Shown here one piece after another: positions 8,311 to 14,866 of a stretch of 19,112 bases of DNA. The notes below the pieces were generated by a model. It was not told where the DNA came from and made no database searches. It was given only the letters and a program-made list of their open reading frames with translations. Positions within the stretch are counted from its first letter, which is position 1. Every line of letters begins with the position of its first letter. Source of the DNA: an uncultured Parvibacter sp. (GTDB taxonomy: Bacteria; Actinomycetota; Coriobacteriia; Coriobacteriales; Eggerthellaceae). Where the stretch lies: assembly GCA_910587945.1 (NCBI GenBank), contig CAJUNI010000006.1, positions 28,096-47,207 of the forward strand. Direction: 5' to 3'. The position numbers and the translations under genes were made by a program.

Positions 8311-8790
8311 CTAATCGGCGTCTTTCCAGTCGCACACGTCTTTCCAATCGACTCCCATGTCTAAAGCGCATTGGATGGCTGCACCATTTGCATCGGGGAA
8401 TTCATTGACGGCAATCTCTAAGCCATGGGTGGCTGGCTGCGGAGGGAAGATCATTTCCTTGAAGTCGCCATGGTTAAACTCAACCATGGGCTCAAGTCCC
8501 ATAGCCTTGAAATGAGCTTTAGCTTCCTCAAAGTCAGAAACACGAAGAGCGATGCCACTTACGCCCTCGCCCTTTTCCTGTAACGCTTGATAAGCGCCAA
8601 TGGCGTCATGGTCATGCATAGGAGACATCAATTCAACGCCGCCTTTTTTAGGAAGAGCAACGCACAATCCCATGTGTTCGTCTTCATAGGGGCCATAAAA
8701 TGTCATGCCAAATAGGGATTCAAAGTCTTTTACTGCTTGCTTCGTGTCTTTAACCCGGACTGCTACACGATTTAATTCTGCCTTGACCAT
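8311..8790 (-). CDS. VOC-fold protein, probable dihydrodaidzein racemase (DDRC)
   Basis: The likely role is interconversion of R- and S-dihydrodaidzein so that one enantiomer can feed the stereospecific reductases. The 159-residue protein shows two VOC beta-alpha-beta-beta-beta modules (about 4-57 and 76-130) like methylmalonyl-CoA epimerase. Of the epimerase metal ligands only the Glu in GGVELM (Glu53) is evident: the first His is Arg8, the His of GLHHIA is Ser78/Gly79 in GVSGIA, and the last Glu aligns near Ala127. I prefer the ATG at 8790, with AAGGAAGGAG six bases before it, over the GTG at 8817. It is the first gene of the VOC-etfBA-flavoprotein-SDR unit. The racemase call depends on context and size. 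The fallback is an unassigned VOC epimerase. Confidence 0.72.
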   Translation of the reverse strand: MVKAELNRVAVRVKDTKQAVKDFESLFGMTFYGPYEDEHMGLCVALPKKGGVELMSPMHDHDAIGAYQALQEKGEGVSGIALRVSDFEEAKAHFKAMGLEPMVEFNHGDFKEMIFPPQPATHGLEIAVNEFPDANGAAIQCALDMGVDWKDVCDWKDAD

Positions 8791-8811
8791 TGATGCTCCT
8801 TCCTTTCTTGC

Positions 8812-8829
8812 CGACACAACTCTGTGTCG
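8812..8829. promoter_or_regulatory. Dyad in the leader of the VOC operon
   Basis: CGACACA-ACTC-TGTGTCG is a perfect 7-bp inverted repeat with a 4-base spacer, 22 bases before the chosen start. It could be an operator or a 5' mRNA hairpin. A weak minus-strand TATAGC/TTTATA element lies around 8844-8850. Confidence 0.45.
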
Positions 8830-8983
8830 ATCCTCTATGCGTAGGCTATAAATTTGAAAGGAAGGTTGTAAGCATCTCGCGGGTACACTTTTGGTTCCAG
8901 AAGGGATAGAAAAATTAGGGCAGAGTGGATAGCTGCGCGCGCTAAGGGAATAGAGTTTATGGGGTCGTGGGAAGTAAAAAAAT

Positions 8984-9019
8984 GTATCCGTTTGATACCC
9001 AAATTTATCCGAATGGATA
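8984..9019. promoter_or_regulatory. Tandem TATCCG dyads upstream of the LuxR-type gene
   Basis: GTATC-CGTTT-GATAC (8984-8998) and TATCC-GAAT-GGATA (9006-9019) are two short dyads, each containing TATCCG. Their centres are about 21.5 bp apart, two helical turns. An AT-rich TATATAAAA tract follows directly (9018-9026) and may be the -10 region for luxR, with TTGATA at 8992-8997 as a poor -35. They lie in the divergent control region of luxR and the VOC operon, so they are candidate operators, possibly for the LuxR protein itself. Confidence 0.4.
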
Positions 9020-9081
9020 TATAAAAGTCAGAGCGTTGCATTTATGTTTGAGAAGTAAATGTGGGTTGAGAATTTTCATTT

Positions 9082-9828
9082 ATGGGAAGTAGGTTCACTA
9101 TGGAAAAGCAAGGCGAGAACACGGATTTCCCACGACTTGATGAATCTGGGGACACGTTACCGAGCTTGAGAAAACAGATAACTGATCAGTATATTGGCGT
9201 TATTGTTTCGAGCGGTGACAGTCTCTTTCGGGATGGTCTCGTTGCTCTCATAAATCAATGGGAAGAGTTCTGCCTTATTGGAGCTGCGAGCACCTTAGAT
9301 GAAACAAAAGACCTATGTGTGAGCGCAGAATTTAGTGCTTGCATTATTGATACTGCCATAAATGATCAGGCGTTACGCACGATTCGTGCCATTGTCGACG
9401 AAGCTCCCCTTACCAAGATCATCATTATTTCGGCTTCCGGATCGGATGATGACATTGTAGAAGCTCTCCGCGGCGGGATTCATGGTTACTGCATCCGTGA
9501 ACTTATCGCAGCTGATAGAGTCCGGGGCATGATTTGGGGAATAATTAGTGGCGCCGTTATGATCTATGGCCTCGAGCGGTCAAGGCTATCGAAGCCATCA
9601 GAAGTCCATGCCGCTATGAAGAATGCTTGTGATGCCGTAGAGACTTTAAGTAAGCGAGAAACAGAAGTCCTTGGGCTTTTGGCCCAAGGACTTACAAATG
9701 CCGAAATTGGTGAGCGTTTGTATCTTTCGGAGGCGACGGTCAAGAAGAACATTTCTCGCATTGTGAATAAGCTCCAGGTCGACAACCGAATTCAGGCTGC
9801 TGTATTCGCCTCAAAATATTGGGGCTAG
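9082..9828 (+). CDS. LuxR/NarL-type regulator with degenerate receiver domain
   Basis: A 248-residue DNA-binding regulator, probably of the adjoining operon. Residues 37-150 have the receiver fold and 189-231 the LuxR helix-turn-helix (LSKRETEVLGLLAQGLTNAEI, then SEATVKKNISRIVNKL). The phosphoacceptor position is Asp90 (CIIDTAIND). However, the acidic pair that binds Mg2+ is replaced by Ser-Gly (IVSSGDSLFR, 41-50) and the conserved Lys by Arg139 (GYCIRE), so ordinary phosphorylation is doubtful. No histidine kinase is encoded nearby. The start at 9082 has no strong ribosome site; the ATG at 9100 is an alternative with weak purines ahead of it. It is divergent from the VOC gene and convergent with fixX. 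The family is sure; the control of this cluster is inferred from position. Confidence 0.88.
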   Translation: MGSRFTMEKQGENTDFPRLDESGDTLPSLRKQITDQYIGVIVSSGDSLFRDGLVALINQWEEFCLIGAASTLDETKDLCVSAEFSACIIDTAINDQALRTIRAIVDEAPLTKIIIISASGSDDDIVEALRGGIHGYCIRELIAADRVRGMIWGIISGAVMIYGLERSRLSKPSEVHAAMKNACDAVETLSKRETEVLGLLAQGLTNAEIGERLYLSEATVKKNISRIVNKLQVDNRIQAAVFASKYWG

Positions 9829-9897
9829 CCTCCTGCTCCCTTGCTGCTGTTAACGGTGCAAATAATCCACTAACAAGTAGGGGTGTTTCGAGCTGCA

Positions 9898-10191
9898 TCA
9901 ACCATAACGATATTGCACCCCATAGCCTGAATCCGGATACTGCCATTTTTCTACGATGGTTGAACCGCATGCAATACGGCAGGTTCCGCATTCTAGGCAC
10001 CCTGAATGATCAAAACGTTTTGAACCATCCTCTGTGATTTTGTACAGAGCGGCGGGGCATACGCGAACAAGCTTTTCAAACTCTGCTGTATCGGGGTCCT
10101 CGCTAAGTACAATATGCGACGTTTCGTCAGGAAGAAACTTATCCACTGAGAGCAGCTGGTCAACATTGACTTGTATGATAGGTTTACTCAT
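9898..10191 (-). CDS. fixX: FixX ferredoxin-like protein
   Basis: A 97-residue Fe-S protein, partner of FixC. It has the family signatures RVCPAALY (Cys45) and GCLECGTCRIACG (Cys65, 68, 71, 75), and ends with WQYPDSGYGVQYRYG, like FixX of Escherichia coli (about 95 residues). Its ATG overlaps the fixC stop as ATGA, so the two are translationally coupled. In the family it accepts electrons from FixABC flavins and hands them to ferredoxin/flavodoxin or dependent enzymes. The 69 bp beyond its stop, facing the luxR stop, show no clear terminator. Confidence 0.93.
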   Translation of the reverse strand: MSKPIIQVNVDQLLSVDKFLPDETSHIVLSEDPDTAEFEKLVRVCPAALYKITEDGSKRFDHSGCLECGTCRIACGSTIVEKWQYPDSGYGVQYRYG

Positions 10192-11489
10192 AGTGCTCGC
10201 AGAGCTCCTCTCATATCCCGAAGGATGTTCATGTATCCAATTTTCTTTATCTCGGGCATGGCAATATTCTTGATATGTTTAGTTGGTGCTCCGTCGATAA
10301 CCAGCATTTGGTTGAAGATGTTTCGAGCCAACTCAGGATAGCCGCAGAACATCCGATCAAAGTTTTCTAAGAATGCCGGTTCGGCGGCAAAGGATTTCAT
10401 GTCCTTCATTACAAATGAGTTCTCAAGAGCACTGACGTATCCCTGAAGGCCTGCAGCGGAGGTAGCGCCTTTATCGATTGCTGCTGCGGCTGCTTGGCCC
10501 GCCATCTGTCCTGCGGCTACGGCATAATCCATGCCGCGGACGGCATAGCCAAAATTGATACACATCATTGCTGATTCGCCTGCTAATAGCACACCATCTC
10601 CTACAAGAGGAGGCATGATCTGCAAGCCACCTTCAGGAACCATGTGGCCCGAGTATTCAATCAACTTTCCGTCTTTAATCCATGCGGCAATTTGAGGGTG
10701 CTTTTTGAAGTCGTCAAGCATTTGGTATATGGGGTAGTCTGATTTCGAAACAGCATCAATGCTTGCTACGATGCCGAGGGAAATACTCTCTTTGTTGGTG
10801 TAGAGAAAGCCGCCACCGAAAACGCCTTTGGTGACATTGCCCGCCACGAGCATTGCAGATCCCTCATTGTCGTTGCTTACTAAGCAACGATCGGTAATTA
10901 CGCTCGCTGGGAGAGCGTAGGTCTCCTTGATGCCCACCGCAATTTGTGTTGGGGCAGGCTTCTTGTAATTAACGGCTTGCTCTGCGAGCAGTGAATTGAC
11001 TCCGTCGCACAGAATGACAACTTGGGCTGTCAACTCGTCTTCTCCAGCCTTAATTCCTATTACCGAACCACTGTCATCTTTCAGGAGCTCTTCAACCGTA
11101 ATTCCGCAAATGTATTCCGCTCCGGCTTTTTCTGCCTGCTCTGCAAGCCATTGATCGAAAGGTCCTCGTAAGACGGTATAGCTATCGGAGGAAACTTCGT
11201 GCATTTTCTCAGACTCAAAATCGACGGTAAGATTAGCGTCGGGAGCCATGAAAGCGAGACGTTCGTGGACAACCTTGCGTTCGAAAGGTGCTGAAAGTAG
11301 TTCTTCGTCGCTAAAAACCTTTCGTAGTGAGTGGGTGTAAATTCGACCGCCTGTCATATTTTTGGACCCAGCGTAATCACCTCGCTCGACTACAAGAACT
11401 GACTTTCCTGCTTTTGCGAGTTCATAGGCTGCAATGGGGCCGGCGCAGCCAGAGCCCACGATAATTGCATCGAAATCTCTTTCATCCAT
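10188..11489 (-). CDS. fixC: FixC, ETF-quinone-oxidoreductase-like flavoprotein
   Basis: This 433-residue FAD protein belongs to the FixC/ETF:quinone oxidoreductase family (E. coli FixC is about 428). FAD motif IIVGSGCAGPIAAYELA lies at 9-25, NMTGGRIYTHSL near 44-55, VILCDGVNSLLAEQ in the middle, and the second FAD contact GDGVLLAGESAMMCINFGYAVRG late in the chain; the C-terminal segment resembles E. coli FixC closely. In FixABCX it oxidises the EtfAB-type pair and passes electrons to quinone or a similar acceptor while FixX takes the low-potential branch. GAGGGGG lies six bases before the ATG. The gene starts its own transcription unit from the 615-bp region upstream, with a possible -10 TATATT at 11555-11550. 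Confidence 0.94.
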   Translation of the reverse strand: MDERDFDAIIVGSGCAGPIAAYELAKAGKSVLVVERGDYAGSKNMTGGRIYTHSLRKVFSDEELLSAPFERKVVHERLAFMAPDANLTVDFESEKMHEVSSDSYTVLRGPFDQWLAEQAEKAGAEYICGITVEELLKDDSGSVIGIKAGEDELTAQVVILCDGVNSLLAEQAVNYKKPAPTQIAVGIKETYALPASVITDRCLVSNDNEGSAMLVAGNVTKGVFGGGFLYTNKESISLGIVASIDAVSKSDYPIYQMLDDFKKHPQIAAWIKDGKLIEYSGHMVPEGGLQIMPPLVGDGVLLAGESAMMCINFGYAVRGMDYAVAAGQMAGQAAAAAIDKGATSAAGLQGYVSALENSFVMKDMKSFAAEPAFLENFDRMFCGYPELARNIFNQMLVIDGAPTKHIKNIAMPEIKKIGYMNILRDMRGALRAL

Positions 11490-12104
11490 TTAGAACCCCC
11501 TCTAGACTAACCTGACCTGAATGGACGATATTGCTGATTCGTGCTTTGTAATATAGCAACAGCGCGAAGCGACAAAATAGGACCTTGTAGTTATATGAGG
11601 GTTCTAAAAGGGGGTACACAACCGGCTATTCATCATCGAGGATGGGTTAACTCTTGGGGGGATGTAAAAAGCCTAAGGGAGCCGAACGGGCTGGGCCGAG
11701 TTGGAGCTACAAGCAGAACGCAAACTGCTGACCTTACCGTGGGACCCTCGCTCCGCATCGAAATTTCGACTTTTGGTCAGACGGAAGAGTTTTTAGCGCG
11801 ATTTTTCTCGAATTTAGGCTCTGAGCGGTCTTTTGCCAGCGTTACACCTTAAATTATTCAACAGATATGACAAAAATGTTGAATAAAAAGGAAGGCTCGT
11901 TCCGGTACCTAGTTATTTGAAGGGACGCTCGCGCTAAAATCTCGCGTTTGTGACCAGAAGTCGCAATTTCGTCAGCGGAGGTGGCGGTTTGTCGATCTGC
12001 TTCCCTTATTCGGTGAGTTTCTTTGAGCGCGTCGACGGTAACCACCCGCTCGCTTTGGCTGTCATGGGGTACCCTAGGGACAAACAGCGGGAGAAGGAGG
12101 ACCC
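11490..12104. other. Gene-free divergent region with several inverted repeats
   Basis: No convincing gene is seen in these 615 bp. It contains the fixC leader and possible promoter (TATATT, minus strand, 11555-11550), two adjacent small stems (AGCC-GAACG-GGCT at 11680-11692 and AGCAG-AACGCAAA-CTGCT at 11712-11729), a 12-bp palindrome TCGAAATTTCGA (11758-11769), a 10-bp inverted repeat at 11854-11886, and overlapping palindromes GGGTACCC/CCCTAGGG just before the next gene. Open frames on both strands lack ribosome sites and recognisable motifs. It probably holds promoters in both directions and perhaps a small RNA or leader. Confidence 0.6.
11854..11886. promoter_or_regulatory. 10-bp perfect inverted repeat, operator-like
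   Basis: TTATTCAACA and TGTTGAATAA are exact inverted copies separated by 13 bases. There is no T-run after the stem on either strand, so a protein-binding dyad or an mRNA stem is more likely than a terminator. It lies 219 bp before the aldo/keto-reductase start and 365 bp before fixC. Confidence 0.5.
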
Positions 12105-13250
12105 ATGGAATATCGCGAGCTGGGATCGACGGGGCTTACGGTAAGTGAGATTGGTTTTGGTCCGGAGTGGATGAAGGATGGTCCGGAAGAAACCAAAGAA
12201 GTAACTGAAACCCTGCGCTTAGCCGGCGTTAACATTTTGGATTGCTGGATGTCGGATCCGGAGATTCGCGACAATCTGGGCTATGCCATCGCGGGCCATA
12301 CTGACCAGTGGATTATTCAAGGTCATATTGGTTCTACCTGGCAAGATGGCCAATATGTGCGCAGCCGTAAGCGTCCGGAGATCGAGGCGGCATTTAACGA
12401 CCAGCTGGAGCGGCTGGGCGTGGATAGCGTCGCTATTGGCATGATGCACTACATCGACTCGGTGGAAGAATTCCGCCAGTGCATCGAAGGCGAGTTTTAT
12501 GCCTATGTGCAAGAACTAAAGGCCGCAGGGCGCATCAAGCATGTGGGTCTTTCTACCCATAACCCCGATGTCGGTATCGAGGCTGTGAAGTCTGGGGTAG
12601 TGGAGGTCATCATGTTCTCCATCAATCCCGCCTTCGACATGATGCCTGCAAGCGATGATCTTGATACGCTGTTCGGGGATCTCGAAGCCGCAGGGGAGGG
12701 TATTGACCCCAAGCGTGCGGAACTCTATGGCCTTTGTGAAGCTGCCGGAGTGGGCATCACGGTCATGAAACCCTATGCGGGTGGGCGACTTCTGAGTGCC
12801 GAAGCATCGCCGTTTGGGGTGGCGTTGAGTCCTGCGCAGTGCATTCATTACTGCCTTACCCGACCGGCGGTGGCAAGCGTGTTATGTGGCTACAAGGATG
12901 TCGAAGAAGCCCGGCAGGCTCTTGCCTATGAAGATGCACCGGCTGAGGCCCGGGACTACGCCTCCATCATAGCGAGCGCTCCCAAACACGCCTACTTCGG
13001 ACAGTGCACTTACTGCGGCCATTGTCAGCCTTGCGTGGCGGGTATCGACATTGCGACGGTCAACAAGTTTGCTGACCTCGCATTGATGCAAGATACGGTG
13101 CCGGAGAGCATTCGGGCCCATTATGAGGCTTTGAGCGCTAACGCTTCCGACTGTATTGGTTGCCACGCCTGTGAACCCCGCTGTCCCTTTGGCGTGCCTA
13201 TTGCTGAGCGCATGGAAGAAACGGTGCAACTGTTTTCCTCTGCCTCCTAG
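12105..13250 (+). CDS. Aldo/keto-reductase-fold protein with C-terminal two-cluster ferredoxin domain
   Basis: A 381-residue cytoplasmic protein of the aldo/keto reductase group that carries a 4Fe-4S tail (COG1453-like). Residues 1-270 form the barrel (YRELGSTGLTVSEIGFG at the start, RIKHVGLSTHNPD, VMKPYAGGRLL). Residues 301-310 (CTYCGHCQPC) and 350-360 (CIGCHACEPRC, then PFGV) would hold two clusters. In the catalytic tetrad Asp46 and His115 are present, but the expected Tyr falls on Asp51 in LDCWMSDPE and the Lys on His74 in IIQGHIG, so standard NADPH carbonyl reduction is doubtful. AAGGAGG lies four bases before the ATG. The radical SAM gene follows within 60 bp on the same strand and is probably co-transcribed. 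The substrate is unknown. Confidence 0.87.
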   Translation: MEYRELGSTGLTVSEIGFGPEWMKDGPEETKEVTETLRLAGVNILDCWMSDPEIRDNLGYAIAGHTDQWIIQGHIGSTWQDGQYVRSRKRPEIEAAFNDQLERLGVDSVAIGMMHYIDSVEEFRQCIEGEFYAYVQELKAAGRIKHVGLSTHNPDVGIEAVKSGVVEVIMFSINPAFDMMPASDDLDTLFGDLEAAGEGIDPKRAELYGLCEAAGVGITVMKPYAGGRLLSAEASPFGVALSPAQCIHYCLTRPAVASVLCGYKDVEEARQALAYEDAPAEARDYASIIASAPKHAYFGQCTYCGHCQPCVAGIDIATVNKFADLALMQDTVPESIRAHYEALSANASDCIGCHACEPRCPFGVPIAERMEETVQLFSSAS

Positions 13251-13310
13251 AAAGTCGGGCCTAGCATGGAGTTCATAGAAGGAGATAGCGAGAGCAGGGG
13301 AGAGTTCGGC

Positions 13311-14750
13311 ATGGGTAGGGCCCTAAAACCGAAGGATCTCAGCGAGGGCTTAGGTCCTGCTTTGAAGCCGTCGCGCTATAGCCTCCTCGTTCCGGGAAGA
13401 AGGGACGGGGAATGGATTCTTTACCACAGTGCTACCGGTGCCCTTGGGTTAGTAGATGCGACGGTGGCAGCCTATTTTCAGGGGATGGGGAGCAGCGATG
13501 CTCTAGCTGATGATGCCCTTCGATCCAGCTTGCAAGCTGCCGGCTTTCTGGTGGCGATGACGGAGGATGAGGTCGCCCAGCAAGAGCGACTCTATCGCGA
13601 AGCTCAACAGAATCCGTCGGTGTTCACGTTGTGCCTGGCACCCACCTATGGGTGTAACCTTGCCTGCCCTTATTGCTACGAATCGGGCCACGATGCGGCA
13701 AACACCATCATGGATCAGGAGATGCAAGCAGAAGTTATCAACTTCGTCGAGCGCTTTTATGCCGCCCGCCCCTTCGAACGTTTGGAAGTGCAATGGTATG
13801 GAGGGGAGCCGCTGTTGGCCCCTGAGGTCATTGAGTCTGTGGCTAGCCAGCTGCTCGATTTTTGCCACACCCACGGTATTGCCTATGCTTCAAATATGGT
13901 GTCTAATGCCACCCTCATTGGCCCGGCAGAAGCCGCTCTTCTAAAGAAGGCCCAGGTACAAGAAGTACTTGTCACCGTGGATGGGCCTTCCGCTATTCAT
14001 AATGTCCGGCGTCCTCAACGCTCGATGGGAGACTCGTTTGAGGCGGTGATGGAGGGTATCGCCCATTTGCAACAGGCAGGAATCGCGGTCGGTCTCCAAA
14101 TGAATGTCGACAAGGCCAACGAAGCGCAGTTTGAGGCGCTGAATGCGGCCATGGAGAACCGCTTCGGCCTTTCGGTCATGGCTGTTAAGTTGAACGACTA
14201 TTACCAAACCTTCGGCCAAGGGAAGTTCTGTACGCCGACGTTTGACCTTATGAATCACGAAGAATTCGCCCGGCGTCAAGCCCAGCGGTTCTGCGGCCAG
14301 CCCCATGACCTTAGAGAGTTCGAAGCCCTCATGAGGCCGCCGGCTTTGTTTTGTCGCGGGCAGCAGGAGAACTATTTCGCCATTGATGCCTTGGGTGATG
14401 TCTATAAATGTGACGGCGAAATGGGCCGCACTCAGCATCGACTGGGTAATGTGCATACCTGGAACCAAGAGGGGTGGCTACCCTCCGATACGGCACCGCG
14501 CCATCCCTTCGACGATGAAGAATGTAGAAACTGCGCCCTGTTGCCTCTTTGTAAGGGGACCTGTCGGTGGGAGCGCTTCTGCTGCGACGATCATCCCTGC
14601 CATCCCTTTAAACACACCATTGGTGACTACCTTCGCGCATGGGTGAATTCGATGGGGGAAGAAGGAGTCCAGGTAGAGGGATTCCGCCTCTTGGGTCGCA
14701 TAATGGTTGCATCTGTAGACGATGCGGATTACGAGGCGCTCTCGTCCTAA
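13311..14750 (+). CDS. Radical SAM/SPASM protein, peptide- or protein-maturase-like
   Basis: A 479-residue S-adenosylmethionine radical enzyme. The N-terminal 100 residues resemble the leader domain of SPASM maturases (PSRYSLLVPG, then ILYHSATGALGLVD). The radical SAM cluster motif is CNLACPYC, Cys115, 119 and 122 from the preferred start. WYGGEPLL, VTVDGP and LQMNV follow as expected. The SPASM region has FCRGQQENYFAIDALGDVYKC and a dense cysteine set (CRNCALLPLCKGTC, then FCCDDHPCHP) for auxiliary clusters. I chose the ATG at 13311 because GGGGAGAG lies six bases before it; an in-frame ATG at 13266 has no clear site. No sulfatase or short precursor peptide gene is adjacent, so the substrate (sulfatase, peptide or other protein) is open. 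It probably shares a transcript with the aldo/keto-reductase-like gene. Confidence 0.88.
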   Translation: MGRALKPKDLSEGLGPALKPSRYSLLVPGRRDGEWILYHSATGALGLVDATVAAYFQGMGSSDALADDALRSSLQAAGFLVAMTEDEVAQQERLYREAQQNPSVFTLCLAPTYGCNLACPYCYESGHDAANTIMDQEMQAEVINFVERFYAARPFERLEVQWYGGEPLLAPEVIESVASQLLDFCHTHGIAYASNMVSNATLIGPAEAALLKKAQVQEVLVTVDGPSAIHNVRRPQRSMGDSFEAVMEGIAHLQQAGIAVGLQMNVDKANEAQFEALNAAMENRFGLSVMAVKLNDYYQTFGQGKFCTPTFDLMNHEEFARRQAQRFCGQPHDLREFEALMRPPALFCRGQQENYFAIDALGDVYKCDGEMGRTQHRLGNVHTWNQEGWLPSDTAPRHPFDDEECRNCALLPLCKGTCRWERFCCDDHPCHPFKHTIGDYLRAWVNSMGEEGVQVEGFRLLGRIMVASVDDADYEALSS

Positions 14751-14866
14751 CGCTTTTGCAGTGGGTTTTGGTCACCGCGCTCATGATATTTCGTGACGGT
14801 ATTGCCGCGGGGTTCTTTGGGCACCGGCCACCTTCTGTTACTGACGAGAGTGCCCGCTGTGCCGCG

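Noticed and set aside
11670..11740. tRNA or known riboswitch
   Set aside because: The small stems resemble a T-arm only superficially; no acceptor stem, anticodon arm or conserved riboswitch core could be found.
11541..11852. Plus-strand open frame of 103 codons in the gene-free region
   Set aside because: It starts at GTG without a ribosome site, its composition looks non-coding, and it spans the stems described for this region.
11854..12045. Minus-strand open frame of 63 codons before the aldo/keto-reductase gene
   Set aside because: Start at GTG without a convincing ribosome site, no recognised motif, and its end overlaps the 10-bp inverted repeat. A gene remnant is possible but unsupported.
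13266..13310. Upstream in-frame start of the radical SAM protein
   Set aside because: The ATG at 13266 lacks a ribosome site, whereas the ATG at 13311 has GGGGAGAG at good spacing.
14751..14866. Terminator or small peptide gene between the convergent radical SAM and exporter genes
   Set aside because: No stable stem with a T-run and no short frame with a ribosome site was found.
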